A stretch of DNA of 64,000 bases from Firmicutes bacterium UBA1191 (GCA_002310095.1 DBYH01000018.1:12568-76567); one strand, 5' to 3'. Shown: positions 1 through 9,836, counted from the first letter of the stretch. The notes: generated by a model not told the origin, from the sequence alone. Numbers and translations: made by a program.

Positions 1-1041
1 AAGGACCTGATGAATGTTGACTACATCATCAATCCTGACCTTGAAATAACCAACGAGATCTACAAGTACCTGGTCGAGAAGTACACCCTGAGCAACGGCA
101 TCTTCTCATCGGGCAAGATCTCCCTGCTGGAGTTCAAAGCCAGCAGATACAAGTCCCTGGTCGATCTGCCGATCGCTGAGTTCTCGGGCATCCTGCCGGG
201 CATGCTGGCAGTAGGCATCTCGAGAAACGGGAAGGTCATCATCCCTCACGGCGGCGATATCATCCAGCAGGACGACGTTCTCTACGTCGTAGGCGAAAAG
301 GATCCGATCCAGACCCTCAGTAAGAAGGTCCACGAGAGAGGCAAGTACACCGACCTGCAGAAAGTAATGATCATGGGCGGCGGAAAGACAGGTTTCTACC
401 TTGCTGAGAAGCTCTCCGAGTACGGAGCTTCCGTCAAGATCGTCGAGCGCGACAAGAGCAGATGCTTCTATCTGTCCACCCACCTGGACGACGTAATGGT
501 CCTCAACGGCGACGCCACGGACCTGCAGCTTCTGGAGGAGGAGAATCTGGACGGAATGGACGCTGTCGTAACCTGCACGGGCTTCGACGAGGATAACCTG
601 CTTCTGGCTCTCACAGCCAAGCAGCACGGCATCGAAGACGTAATCGCCAAGGTCAGCCGCAGGAGCTACGCGGAGATCATCTCCGCCATGGGAATTGACA
701 TGGCTCTCAACCCTATCGACATCGTTACGAGCATAATCCTGCGTCTCGTTCAGGGAAACAAAAAGGTTCTTTCGTCCCAGCTGATTCAGGGACAGGCCGA
801 AATAATGGAAGTATACGCCACGCCTCATATGGATATCCTCGGCGTGCCGCTCAAGGATCTTGAACTTCCTTCGAGTGTCATCATCGCGGCCATCCACAGA
901 GGAAACCAGGTAATAATACCTCATGGCGATACAGTAATAGAGGAAGATGACAGGCTTCTTATGCTGAGTCTGATCAGCGACATCGCAAGCACGGAAAAAC
1001 TGCTGAAAGATTCAGGAAAGCTGGGATTCTTCAAAGGTTAG
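1..1041 (+). CDS. trkA: Trk potassium uptake protein TrkA (5' end outside window)
   Basis: Cytoplasmic, nucleotide-binding regulatory subunit of Trk/Ktr potassium transporters. The frame is open from base 1, so the first ATG at 10 is internal and the N-terminal RCK domain is missing. What remains is the end of the first Rossmann domain (a VDYIINPDLE stretch), a TrkA-C domain, a second RCK-N domain with its glycine-rich motif (MIMGGGKTG, about residue 120) and a second TrkA-C domain. That is the usual duplicated RCK-C-RCK-C layout of long TrkA proteins of about 450 residues. The stop lies 4 bases before the first trkH, so the three potassium genes probably form one operon. Confidence 0.93.
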   Translation, partial: KDLMNVDYIINPDLEITNEIYKYLVEKYTLSNGIFSSGKISLLEFKASRYKSLVDLPIAEFSGILPGMLAVGISRNGKVIIPHGGDIIQQDDVLYVVGEKDPIQTLSKKVHERGKYTDLQKVMIMGGGKTGFYLAEKLSEYGASVKIVERDKSRCFYLSTHLDDVMVLNGDATDLQLLEEENLDGMDAVVTCTGFDEDNLLLALTAKQHGIEDVIAKVSRRSYAEIISAMGIDMALNPIDIVTSIILRLVQGNKKVLSSQLIQGQAEIMEVYATPHMDILGVPLKDLELPSSVIIAAIHRGNQVIIPHGDTVIEEDDRLLMLSLISDIASTEKLLKDSGKLGFFKG

Positions 1042-1045
1042 CAAT

Positions 1046-2506
1046 ATGCGATGCACATTCGGAGCATTATTTAAAATAGTGGGAGTTATTACGGTGGCAC
1101 TTAGCGTGGCTATGGTGCCACCTGTTTTGGTGTGCGTATATTACGGCGAAAACCACGCCGCCTCCGGACTGTTCCACTCAATCTGGGTCGGCGTGATCGT
1201 CGGTATGGGCATGTTCCTGCTTTTGCGCCACATACACAGGACACCGACTGTCCGAGACGGTTACCTCCTTCTGGCGACCCTCTGGATAGCGGCTTCCATT
1301 TTCGGCGCGTTTCCGTACTATTTTTCCGATGTGCTCACAAATCCGATAGACGCCTTCTTTGAATCCGTTTCCGGATTCTCCACTACAGGCGCCTCGGTGT
1401 TCTATGATATTGAAGAGGTTCCTAAGGGAATCCTTCTGTGGAGGTCCATGACCTCATGGCTGGGCGGAGCCGGCATACTGCTCTTCGCCGTGGCCCTCAT
1501 GCCAAGTCTTGGCGTTAACGGCACAAGCGTCGCTGAACCTGACAAGCCTTCCGTAAGGCTCGACCACATTACGCCGAAAATCATGCGCATATTCGTGGGA
1601 ATAATGATCTCATACTCGATCATAACTCTCATTGAGATAATTCTCCTCTGCATAGGAGGCATGGGACTGTATGATTCTTTCATACATGCTCTGGGAACGG
1701 TGAGCACCGGCGGATTCTCAAACTATAACGACGGAATCATGCACTTCGACGGCATCTTCATAAGGGTCGTCATCGTGTTCTTCATGATCGTGGCGGGCAC
1801 GAACTTCACTATGTTCTACTCATTCTCACGCAGAGGCCTCAAGGCTTTCTACGAGGACACGGAGTTCATCGCCTACTGGATCATAATGGTCATTGCCTCC
1901 GCGCTCATATTCGGAGGACTCTTCATATGGGATACAGGCTGGACTCACACCGGCGAGGCAGCGAACGCAGCCTTCATGGCAGTGTCCACACTCACCACCA
2001 CGGGTTTTGTCTCGGACAACTACACCCTCTGGCCTGCCTTTGCGCAGATGATAATCGTTCTGCTCATGATCATAGGCGGCTGCTCATCATCCACCAGCAG
2101 CGGCAACAAGGTCGTCCGTCTGGTCGTGATTGCCAAGCTTGTCCTGCACGGACTGCAGACCAGACTGCACCCAAACGTAATAAAGCCTGTAAAGCTGAAC
2201 AGAAAGGATCTGCCGAACGATACGGTTTCAGCAGTATCCAATCACATGTTCCTCTTCGTCGTCATGGTCTTCTTCGGAGTTTTCGTACTGTCCCTTGAAA
2301 ACCTGAATATGGCGGAGTGCTTTACCGCGTCGATATCACTCATGAACAACGTGGGACCATGCTTCGGAGACGTAGGAATCGGAGGCGGATTCGGCGGCTT
2401 CAACGCATTTACAAAGATATTCATGTCTTTCCTTATGCTCGCGGGCAGACTTGAATTCTACACGATTCTCGTCATGCTTACCCCGGGCTTCTGGAGGGCT
2501 AATTAA
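1046..2506 (+). CDS. trkH: Trk potassium transporter membrane subunit TrkH (first copy)
   Basis: Polytopic potassium channel-like subunit that works with TrkA. About 486 residues, the usual TrkH length, with many hydrophobic helices and four pore-loop signatures in order: FSTTGAS, STGGFS, TTTGF and NNVGPCFG. The last resembles the NNLGPG loop of proteobacterial TrkH. The selectivity-filter glycines are all present. It follows trkA after 4 bases and is followed after 10 bases by a second, divergent trkH. The C-terminus (GRLEFYTILVMLTPGFW) is typical of the family. Confidence 0.95.
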   Translation: MRCTFGALFKIVGVITVALSVAMVPPVLVCVYYGENHAASGLFHSIWVGVIVGMGMFLLLRHIHRTPTVRDGYLLLATLWIAASIFGAFPYYFSDVLTNPIDAFFESVSGFSTTGASVFYDIEEVPKGILLWRSMTSWLGGAGILLFAVALMPSLGVNGTSVAEPDKPSVRLDHITPKIMRIFVGIMISYSIITLIEIILLCIGGMGLYDSFIHALGTVSTGGFSNYNDGIMHFDGIFIRVVIVFFMIVAGTNFTMFYSFSRRGLKAFYEDTEFIAYWIIMVIASALIFGGLFIWDTGWTHTGEAANAAFMAVSTLTTTGFVSDNYTLWPAFAQMIIVLLMIIGGCSSSTSSGNKVVRLVVIAKLVLHGLQTRLHPNVIKPVKLNRKDLPNDTVSAVSNHMFLFVVMVFFGVFVLSLENLNMAECFTASISLMNNVGPCFGDVGIGGGFGGFNAFTKIFMSFLMLAGRLEFYTILVMLTPGFWRAN

Positions 2507-2516
2507 GGTCATATAG

Positions 2517-3995
2517 ATGGAATCATTCGAAACAAAAGTAACAAACTACAGAGCGATATTCAGGATTCTGGGTATCATCATACTGATCATCGGAATAGCT
2601 GAGCTGTTCCCTTGGGTGTACGCGGAGGCTACAGGCGACAGCGGGTCTGTCTTTGCCTTCCGTTTGTGCGCGCCAATTACCATCGCTATCGGCCTTGTCA
2701 TGTTCCGCATGATAAAGACCGGCCGCTCAAGATTCGGCGCCAGAGAAGGATATCTGGTCGTCGCCCTCTGCTGGGTGGTCGCTTCAATAGTGGGCGCGTT
2801 CCCGTACCTGCTTTCGGGATTCTTCGACAACTACATCGACTCGTTCTTCGAGTCGGCTTCGGGATTTACGACGACGGGCTGCACTGTCGCAGACCGCGGA
2901 ATGCTCACTCACTCCCTGCTGCTCTGGAAAGCCATCTCACACTGGCTGGGCGGCATGGGAATACTCGTGTTCGTAATCTCCCTCCTGCCTGCTCTCGGCA
3001 TAAACGGGCAGATAATCGCAAGGGCGGAGATGCCGGGACCTGTTCTCCAAAAGACCACGGTCCGCATGAGCGATTCCGCAAAGGCACTCTACATCACGTA
3101 CATTACATTTACTTTGGCGGAGTTCATCCTTCTGATGCTCTCGGGCAAGATGAGCGTATACGACGGAGTCATCACTACACTTGGAAGCATCAGCACCGGC
3201 GGACTTCTGGTCCACCCTCAGGGCATAGCGTACTACGGCAGCGTCTACATCGAGCTGGTAATATCCTTCTTCTGTCTGCTGGCCGCCGTAAACTTCGTTC
3301 TGTACCACTACATACTGACGGGCAAGTTCTCATACTTCGTCAAGGACCTTGAGCTGCGCGCCTACGCTATCATTATCGCGGGCTCGACGATCATATGCAC
3401 AGCCGGACTGATCGCCTTCAGAGGAGACAGTCTGGGCCCTGCGCTCCGTGACTCATTCTTCCAGGTCGTCAGCTTCGCGACTACCGCGGGATATACGAGA
3501 ACTCCTTACATGTTCTGGCCGACTGTATGCCAGCTGATTCTGCTCATGATCATGTTCATAGGCGGATGCTCCGCTTCAACAGCGGGATCTATCAAGGTCA
3601 TCCGTATCCTTGTCATGCTCAAGATGATCGCTCGCGGCTGCATACGCAGAGTGCATCCTCGTTCGGTCGTTGCCGTCAAACTCGGCAGCGGCTCGGTCTC
3701 GGCGCCGGTCGTATCGGGAATCACCGTATTCCTCTTCACATATATGGGCATATTCCTGTTCTCCTCCCTCGTTCTCTCCCTGCAGGGAACCGATATGGAA
3801 ACCAGTTTCACATCGACACTGTGCATGCTCTCCAACACGGGAGCGTCATTCGGCTACGGAGCTTCCATGGGGAACTTCTCTTTCTATCATCCGCTGTTGA
3901 AGCTTTACCTGAGCGCCATCATGATCGTCGGAAGACTCGAACTGTTCACGATCATCATCCTGTTCACCAGGAACTTCTGGAGCAGGAACCGCTAA
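2517..3995 (+). CDS. trkH: Trk potassium transporter membrane subunit TrkH (second copy)
   Basis: Second potassium-translocating subunit, 492 residues, related to but clearly different from the preceding TrkH. Its pore loops read FTTTGCT, STGGLL, ATTAGY and NTGASFG, so the filter glycines are kept while neighbouring residues differ, notably in loop four. Both copies share the ending GRLELFTIIILFTRNFW. It could have different ion affinity or selectivity, or form mixed assemblies with the first copy under one TrkA; that is inference. It ends at a bidirectional terminator facing hppA. Confidence 0.94.
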   Translation: MESFETKVTNYRAIFRILGIIILIIGIAELFPWVYAEATGDSGSVFAFRLCAPITIAIGLVMFRMIKTGRSRFGAREGYLVVALCWVVASIVGAFPYLLSGFFDNYIDSFFESASGFTTTGCTVADRGMLTHSLLLWKAISHWLGGMGILVFVISLLPALGINGQIIARAEMPGPVLQKTTVRMSDSAKALYITYITFTLAEFILLMLSGKMSVYDGVITTLGSISTGGLLVHPQGIAYYGSVYIELVISFFCLLAAVNFVLYHYILTGKFSYFVKDLELRAYAIIIAGSTIICTAGLIAFRGDSLGPALRDSFFQVVSFATTAGYTRTPYMFWPTVCQLILLMIMFIGGCSASTAGSIKVIRILVMLKMIARGCIRRVHPRSVVAVKLGSGSVSAPVVSGITVFLFTYMGIFLFSSLVLSLQGTDMETSFTSTLCMLSNTGASFGYGASMGNFSFYHPLLKLYLSAIMIVGRLELFTIIILFTRNFWSRNR

Positions 3996-4010
3996 TGAAA
4001 GCAAATAAAA

Positions 4011-4037
4011 ACGCCCGCTTACGCGGGCGTTTCTTTT
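4011..4037. terminator. Bidirectional rho-independent terminator between trkH and hppA
   Basis: Perfect 8-bp stem (ACGCCCGC / GCGGGCGT) with a 4-base loop, followed by TTTCTTTTT on the plus strand and preceded by AAATAAAA, which gives a T tract on the minus strand. It serves both convergent genes. Confidence 0.9.
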
Positions 4038-4046
4038 TGTCTCTGA

Positions 4047-6083
4047 TTATCCGATCAGACCTCCGATGGCTACGAACAGTGGAGCGAATACTACTGATAC
4101 GATAGTCATGAGCTTGATCAGGATGTTGATTGACGGACCGGAAGTGTCCTTGAACGGGTCACCTACCGTGTCGCCTACTACTGTGGCCTTGTGGGTGTCT
4201 GAACCCTTGCCGCCGTAAGCTCCGCCTTCAACGTACTTCTTGGCGTTGTCCCATGCGCCGCCGGCGTTCGCCATCATCAGGGCGAGGAGTACGCCTGCCG
4301 CGAGAGCGCCTGCCAGCATTCCGCCGAGGGCCTCAGGTCCGAGAATGATACCAACTGCCAGAGGAGCGATGATGGCCATGAGACCAGGAACGATCATTTC
4401 CTTCAGCGCTGCCTGGGTTGAGATGTCAACGCAGTGAGCGTAGTCAGGTTTGGAAGTTCCAGCCAGGATGCCGTCGTCTTCTCTGAACTGTCTTCTTACT
4501 TCTTCGATCATCTGGTTAGCAGCTCTTCCGACTGAGTTCATGGTGAAAGCCGAGAACATGAACGGAAGCATTGCTCCGATGAACAGACCGATGATTACGA
4601 TCGGGTTGAGCAGCGAGATTGCAGTCAGGCCTGTTACTGCTGAGTATGAAGCGAACAGAGCCAGAGCAGTCAGAGCCGCGGAACCGATTGCGAAGCCTTT
4701 GCCTATGGCCGCCGTGGTGTTTCCTACAGCGTCCAGCTTGTCAGTGATGTTACGTACGCCTTCAGGCAGTTCCGACATCTCGGCGATTCCGCCGGCGTTG
4801 TCGGATACAGGGCCGTAAGCGTCGACCGCAACAGTCATTCCAGTAGTTGACAGCATGCCTACAGCAGCGAGAGCGATTCCGTACATTCCCATGCCGGCGC
4901 CGACTGTCTCAGTTGCGAAGTAAGCAGCGAAGATGCCTACTGAGATGCAGATGATCGGCCATACTGTGGACATCATGCCGACGCCCAGACCTGAGATGAT
5001 GGTCGTAGCCGAACCAGTCTGTGACTGCTCAGCGATCTTCTTTACTGACTTGTAATCTTCTGAAGTGTAGATCTCGGTAATCTTACCAATCGCGACACCG
5101 ACGATGAGGCCGGCGATGATTGCTACTGAGAAAGCGAAGCTTCCCAGCATTGCCTTTGAAAGGATGATCGATACGATTACTACGATACCGCTTGCGATGT
5201 ATGTTCCAGCGTTAAGGGCGTTGGCAGGGTTTGAACCTTCCTTGCCTCTAACGAGGAGAATGCCGATTACTGAAGCGATGATTCCGACCGCAGCCATGAT
5301 CAGCGGGAAGATAGCCGCTGTTGCTTCATCGAAGAGTCCGCCTGACGCGCCGGCAGCTACTGCCGCCAGAGTGATGGCTGAAATGATCGATCCGCAGTAT
5401 GACTCATAAAGGTCGGAGCCCATGCCCGCAACGTCGCCTACGTTGTCGCCTACGTTGTCGGCGATAACTGCCGGGTTACGAGGGTCGTCTTCAGGGATAC
5501 CGGCTTCAACCTTACCGACGAGGTCAGCGCCTACGTCAGCAGCCTTGGTGTAGATACCGCCGCCCACACGTCCGAACAGTGCCATTGATGAAGCGCCGAA
5601 TCCGAAACCTGTTACGCACTGTACAACAGTCGCCAGCTTCAGGCATACCATTACCATGCCAAGTCCGAACAGTCCAAGACCTGCAACAGCCAGACCCATT
5701 ACCGCTCCTGATCTGAACGCTACCTTGAGGGCTTTGTTCATGCCGCCGTCCTTGGCAGCATTCGCTGTTCTTACGTTACCCCATGTAGCAACATTCATTC
5801 CGAAGAATCCGGCAAGAACTGACAGGACCGCTCCGCAGATGTAGAGAATGCCTGTTACCCAGTTGATGCAGAATCCGATGAGCAGGAACAGGACCGCGAT
5901 TACGATAACCATGATCTTGTACTCTCTCTTCAGGAACGCAAAGGCACCTTCCCTGATAAATCCGGATATCTCCTTCATTCTGTCAGTGCCCTGATCCTGT
6001 TTCTTGATCCATGTAGCAAGAACTACTGCTACGATCAGTCCTACGATCGCTGCGCAAACAGCAATCACAGCTATTCCTTTCAT
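4047..6083 (-). CDS. hppA: Membrane-bound ion-pumping pyrophosphatase
   Basis: Hydrolyses pyrophosphate and pumps H+ or Na+ across the cytoplasmic membrane. 678 residues with about 16 membrane helices. Diagnostic pieces are visible: DVGADLVGKVEAG, DDPRNPAVIADNVGDN and a C-terminal GGAWDNAKKYVE. The cation-site segment reads GNTTAAIGKG, with Ala and Gly where potassium-independent enzymes have Lys and Thr, so a potassium-dependent enzyme is predicted; whether it moves Na+ or H+ cannot be read safely. A strong GGAGGAGG site precedes the ATG. It lies downstream of secG on the same strand, with a 9-bp hairpin in the gap. Confidence 0.97.
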   Translation of the reverse strand: MKGIAVIAVCAAIVGLIVAVVLATWIKKQDQGTDRMKEISGFIREGAFAFLKREYKIMVIVIAVLFLLIGFCINWVTGILYICGAVLSVLAGFFGMNVATWGNVRTANAAKDGGMNKALKVAFRSGAVMGLAVAGLGLFGLGMVMVCLKLATVVQCVTGFGFGASSMALFGRVGGGIYTKAADVGADLVGKVEAGIPEDDPRNPAVIADNVGDNVGDVAGMGSDLYESYCGSIISAITLAAVAAGASGGLFDEATAAIFPLIMAAVGIIASVIGILLVRGKEGSNPANALNAGTYIASGIVVIVSIILSKAMLGSFAFSVAIIAGLIVGVAIGKITEIYTSEDYKSVKKIAEQSQTGSATTIISGLGVGMMSTVWPIICISVGIFAAYFATETVGAGMGMYGIALAAVGMLSTTGMTVAVDAYGPVSDNAGGIAEMSELPEGVRNITDKLDAVGNTTAAIGKGFAIGSAALTALALFASYSAVTGLTAISLLNPIVIIGLFIGAMLPFMFSAFTMNSVGRAANQMIEEVRRQFREDDGILAGTSKPDYAHCVDISTQAALKEMIVPGLMAIIAPLAVGIILGPEALGGMLAGALAAGVLLALMMANAGGAWDNAKKYVEGGAYGGKGSDTHKATVVGDTVGDPFKDTSGPSINILIKLMTIVSVVFAPLFVAIGGLIG

Positions 6084-6138
6084 TTTAAGTAGTACCTCCT
6101 CCTCGCGCCCGGCCGTCTTATGTCATTCTTAAATGATG

Positions 6139-6171
6139 TTTTAAGAGGCGCCTTGCCTGACACCTCTTAAA
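6139..6171 (-). promoter_or_regulatory. Leader hairpin upstream of hppA
   Basis: Perfect 9-bp inverted repeat TTTAAGAGG / CCTCTTAAA around a 14-base loop, in the gap between secG and hppA. There is no adequate T tract, so it is not an obvious terminator. It could be an RNA-processing or regulatory hairpin in the hppA leader; no known riboswitch was recognised. Confidence 0.35.
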
Positions 6172-6219
6172 TAAACCGCCTTGTGCGAAAAAAATTAAAC
6201 ACTATGAAATATTAACAAT

Positions 6220-6450
6220 TTACTCTACTGCCACCAGTACGATTGAAATCAGTATGAACAGAACCGCGGTTACTGTTGCGATCTTGCTGAGAAGCGCATC
6301 GTAACCGGAGCTTCTCTTCTTGCCGAAGAGCTGCTCTGCTCCGCCGCCGATGGAACCTGACAGACCGGCACTTCTGCTCTCCTGAAGCAGGATGCTGACT
6401 ATCAGTACAATACTGGCAACCAGAAGAATAATTTTAAGAGCTAACGTCAT
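6220..6450 (-). CDS. secG: Protein translocase subunit SecG
   Basis: Small SecYEG channel subunit in the cytoplasmic membrane, 76 residues. Two hydrophobic helices flank the conserved loop (about residues 25-50: LLQESRSAGLSGSIGGG, then AEQLFGKKR), the classic SecG signature. The position directly downstream of eno is the standard Clostridial and Bacillus arrangement. ATG is preceded by a GGAGGAG ribosome site. Confidence 0.95.
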   Translation of the reverse strand: MTLALKIILLVASIVLIVSILLQESRSAGLSGSIGGGAEQLFGKKRSSGYDALLSKIATVTAVLFILISIVLVAVE

Positions 6451-6530
6451 TTTTCATCTCCTCCTAATCTAACTTAAACAGTTTAACATGGGAGATTTGC
6501 AAAAGCAACCTATTTTAGCCCTCAAAATGG

Positions 6531-7823
6531 CTATTTCTTAAGGTTGTAGAAGGCGTCCATTCCCGCGTACTGGGCCGCGTCACCGAGGAGTTCCTCGATT
6601 CTCAGCAGCTGGTTGTACTTGGCGATACGGTCAGTTCTGGAAGCGCTTCCCGTCTTGATCTGGCCGGCGTTGACGCCTACTACCAGATCGGCGATGGTCG
6701 TGTCTTCAGTTTCACCGGATCTGTGGGATACAACGGCAGTGAATCCCGCCTTCTTGGCCATCTCGATGGCGTCCAGAGTCTCGGTCAGTGTTCCGATCTG
6801 GTTTACCTTGATCAGGATCGCGTTGGCAGCGCCTTCCTCGATACCTCTCTTCAGTCTCTCAGTATTGGTTACGAACAGGTCGTCACCTACCAGCTGTACT
6901 TTGTCGCCGATCTTTTCTACCAGCATTTTCCAGCCATCCCAGTCGTCCTCGGCCATGCCGTCTTCGATGGAGATTACAGGATACTTGGCGCAGATGTCCT
7001 CATAGAACGCGCAGAGTTCCTCGGCGTTCATCTTTCTGCCCTCGCCCTTCCAGTCGTAGATGTTGTTCTCAGCGTCATAGAACTCGCTGGCCGCGCAGTC
7101 CAGAGCGATGCACAGATCCTTGCCAGGCTCATATCCGGCCTTCTTGATGGCCTCGATGATTACCTGGATGGCTTCCTCGTTGGTTGCCAGGTCAGGAGCG
7201 TATCCGCCCTCATCGCCAACGTTGGTGTTCATTCCCTTTTCCTTCAGGATCTTCTTCAGGTTGTGGAATGTCTCAGCGCCCATTCTCAGACCTTCTCTGA
7301 AGCAGGTCGCGCCGACAGGCATAACCATGAACTCCTGAATGTCAACTGAGTTGTCAGCGTGTGATCCGCCGTTCAGAATGTTCATCATCGGTACCGGCAG
7401 AACCTTGCCGTTAACTCCTCCGAGATACTGGAACAAAGGCATTCCGACCGATGCCGCGGCAGCTCTGGCCACAGCCAGGGATACGCCCAGAATGGCGTTG
7501 GCTCCCAGGTTGCCCTTGTTAGGAGTTCCGTCCAGTTCTATGAGCAGCTTGTCGAGACCCGGCTGATCGAAAGGATCCATTCCGATGATCTCGTCCGCGA
7601 TGATCTCATTTACATTGTTGACCGCAGTGAGCGTTCCTTTGCCAAGGTATCTCTCCTTGTCGCCATCCCTGAGTTCCACAGCCTCGTGCACGCCCGTCGA
7701 TGCTCCCGACGGAACGATGGCTCTTCCCTCAGTGCCGTCCTCCAGCAGAACTTCTACTTCCACTGTAGGATTTCCTCTTGAGTCCAGAACCTCTCTTGCA
7801 ATTACATCTTCTATCAATGCCAT
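6531..7823 (-). CDS. eno: Enolase (phosphopyruvate hydratase)
   Basis: Converts 2-phosphoglycerate to phosphoenolpyruvate in the cytoplasm. 430 residues, full length. Visible hallmarks: the GASTGVHEA loop near residue 40, the metal-ligand region (ALDCAASEF and SIEDGMAEDDWDGW), VGDDLFVTN, the catalytic-lysine loop (AILIKVNQIGTLTET) and the SHRSGETED loop. It is the last glycolytic gene of the cluster. The phosphoglycerate mutase gene often found between tpiA and eno in related clusters is missing here. Confidence 0.99.
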   Translation of the reverse strand: MALIEDVIAREVLDSRGNPTVEVEVLLEDGTEGRAIVPSGASTGVHEAVELRDGDKERYLGKGTLTAVNNVNEIIADEIIGMDPFDQPGLDKLLIELDGTPNKGNLGANAILGVSLAVARAAAASVGMPLFQYLGGVNGKVLPVPMMNILNGGSHADNSVDIQEFMVMPVGATCFREGLRMGAETFHNLKKILKEKGMNTNVGDEGGYAPDLATNEEAIQVIIEAIKKAGYEPGKDLCIALDCAASEFYDAENNIYDWKGEGRKMNAEELCAFYEDICAKYPVISIEDGMAEDDWDGWKMLVEKIGDKVQLVGDDLFVTNTERLKRGIEEGAANAILIKVNQIGTLTETLDAIEMAKKAGFTAVVSHRSGETEDTTIADLVVGVNAGQIKTGSASRTDRIAKYNQLLRIEELLGDAAQYAGMDAFYNLKK

Positions 7824-7855
7824 ATGCTTTTCCTCCTCTAGATATATTTTTAATC

Positions 7856-8602
7856 TTAGAAATCTATGATCTTCATGAAATCTTCCGCCTTGAGGGAAGC
7901 TCCTCCCACAAGGGCTCCGTCGATTTCATCCTGATTCATTATCTCAGTGGCGTTGGCAGGTTTGACGCTTCCGCCGTACTGAATGATAACCTCATCGGCA
8001 GTCTCCTCATCGTACATTTCGATGAGAGTCTGTCTGATGAAGGCGCACATCTCCTCGGCCTGTTCCGGGCTGGCCGTGCGTCCCGTGCCGATGGCCCAGA
8101 TAGGCTCGTAGGCTATGACCACCCGCTTCATATCTTCGGCGCTGATGCCCGCGAGACCTTTGATGAGCTGTGTCTTCACGAAGTCGAAGAGCACGCCCGC
8201 GTCTCTCTGCTCCAGGCTTTCACCGCAGCACATGATCGGTCTGATGGAACCTTCGAGAAGTTTTTTGAGTTTGAGATTGACTGTCTCGTTTGTCTCCGCG
8301 AAGTACTGTCTCCTCTCGGAGTGTCCGACGATGCAGTAATCCACGCCGATGTCCTCGAGCATCCTGACGGAAACCTCGCCGGTGAACGCGCCCTCTTCCT
8401 CGAAGTGCACGTTCTGGGCGCCGACCGCGATGCCCGTTCCCTCGAAGAGTTTCACCAGAGTATCAAGATCCGTGAACGGCGCGCAGATGGCCGCCCTGAT
8501 GTCAGTGCCCTGATAGAGCTCTTTGAATTCCAGCGCAAAAGCTTCAGCCTCGGCTCTGGTCTTGAACATTTTCCAGTTCCCTGCTATTAACGGTATTCTC
8601 AT
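7856..8602 (-). CDS. tpiA: Triosephosphate isomerase
   Basis: Interconverts dihydroxyacetone phosphate and glyceraldehyde-3-phosphate. 248 residues, standard TIM length. Substrate Lys in AGNWKMF (residue 11), catalytic His in VGHSERR (about residue 96) and catalytic Glu in AYEPIWAIGTG (about residue 166) are all present, as is the GGSVKPAN phosphate loop. AGGAGA lies just upstream of the ATG. Only 32-33 bases separate it from eno, supporting one transcript. Confidence 0.99.
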   Translation of the reverse strand: MRIPLIAGNWKMFKTRAEAEAFALEFKELYQGTDIRAAICAPFTDLDTLVKLFEGTGIAVGAQNVHFEEEGAFTGEVSVRMLEDIGVDYCIVGHSERRQYFAETNETVNLKLKKLLEGSIRPIMCCGESLEQRDAGVLFDFVKTQLIKGLAGISAEDMKRVVIAYEPIWAIGTGRTASPEQAEEMCAFIRQTLIEMYDEETADEVIIQYGGSVKPANATEIMNQDEIDGALVGGASLKAEDFMKIIDF

Positions 8603-8622
8603 TCTCTTTCTCCTCTGGCGCT

Positions 8623-9807
8623 CTATTTCTCTTCGATGCAGGCTATGCCCGGCAGTTCGCGTCCTTCCAGGAATTCCATGGAGGCGCCGCCGCCTGTGGA
8701 AACGTGGGTCATCTTGTCTTTGAGTCCGAACTGTTCGACCGCCGCCGCCGAATCTCCGCCGCCGATAATCGTCGTGGCGTCTGAATCAGCCAGGGCCTGC
8801 GCTATTGCCTTTGTACCTGCTTCGAACTTAGGGTTCTCGAAGACTCCCATAGGTCCGTTCCATACGATGGTCTTCGCCTTGGCGATGGCGTCCTCGTACA
8901 GAGCGATGGTCTTAGGACCGATGTCCATTCCCATCAGGTTCGCAGGGATCTTGTCGGAGTCGTAAACTTCGACCACGTTGTTGGCCTCGAAGTCGTCCGT
9001 GCATACCGTGTCTACCGGAAGCAGTATCTCGACGCCGGCGTCCTTTGCCTTTACGAGAATCTCCTTCGTAAAGTCGATGCTGTCAGCGTCCAGGAGTGAC
9101 TTGCCGATCTCGTATCCCAGACCCTTGAAAAATGTGTAGCTCATGCCGCCGCCGATCAGTATCTGGTCGACCTTGCCGAGCAGGTTCTCCATGACCGGGA
9201 TCTTGGTCTCGACCTTGGCGCCGCCCAGGATGGCAAGCAGAGGTCTTTCAGGTGACTCGAGAGCGTCTCCCAGGAACTTGACTTCCTTCTCGATGAGGAA
9301 TCCGGAGACTGTCGGCAGGTATCTGGCCAGCCCCGCTGTGGAGCTGTGGTCTCTGTGGGCAGTTCCAAAAGCATCATTGACGAAGAGTTCGCCCAGTGAC
9401 GCCAGTTCGCCTGTGAACGGTTCCTCGCTCTTGGTCTCTTCAGCCCTGTATCTCGTGTTCTCCAGAAGCATGACTTCACCCGGCTCGAGATTGGCCGCCA
9501 TAGCCCTTACTTCATCGTCAATGACGACCGGGCATGCCGCGAACTGCACTCTCTGTCCGAGCAGTTCCTCGAGTCTTCTGGCGACAGGTACGAGCGAGAG
9601 CTCAGGCTTCGGTTCACCCTTCGGCTTGCCCATGTGGGACATGAGGATTACCCGCGCCTTGTTTTCAATGAGGTATTTGATCGTAGGCAGAGCTGCCACG
9701 ATTCTGAAATCATCGGTGATCTCGCCGTCCTTCATCGGAACGTTGAAGTCGCATCTGCAGAGAACTCTTACACCGTTAAGTTCAACATCTCTTACTGTCT
9801 TTTTCAT
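8623..9807 (-). CDS. pgk: Phosphoglycerate kinase
   Basis: Transfers phosphate from 1,3-bisphosphoglycerate to ADP. 394 residues. N-terminal substrate motif (VLCRCDFNVPMKDG, with one Cys where Val is common), RVILMSHMGKPKG, HRDHSSTAG, nucleotide-domain GGAKVETKIPV and the glycine-rich IIGGGDSAAAVEQF are all present, so it should be active. It sits between gap and tpiA in the usual order with short gaps. Confidence 0.99.
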   Translation of the reverse strand: MKKTVRDVELNGVRVLCRCDFNVPMKDGEITDDFRIVAALPTIKYLIENKARVILMSHMGKPKGEPKPELSLVPVARRLEELLGQRVQFAACPVVIDDEVRAMAANLEPGEVMLLENTRYRAEETKSEEPFTGELASLGELFVNDAFGTAHRDHSSTAGLARYLPTVSGFLIEKEVKFLGDALESPERPLLAILGGAKVETKIPVMENLLGKVDQILIGGGMSYTFFKGLGYEIGKSLLDADSIDFTKEILVKAKDAGVEILLPVDTVCTDDFEANNVVEVYDSDKIPANLMGMDIGPKTIALYEDAIAKAKTIVWNGPMGVFENPKFEAGTKAIAQALADSDATTIIGGGDSAAAVEQFGLKDKMTHVSTGGGASMEFLEGRELPGIACIEEK

Positions 9808-9836
9808 AATGCTGATCCTTTCACCTGTATTGGTAA

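Noticed and set aside
106..924. 272-codon minus-strand frame opposite trkA
   Set aside because: Antisense shadow of a clear RCK-domain gene.
6084..6219. Known riboswitch in the hppA leader
   Set aside because: A 9-bp hairpin is present but no conserved riboswitch core was recognised.
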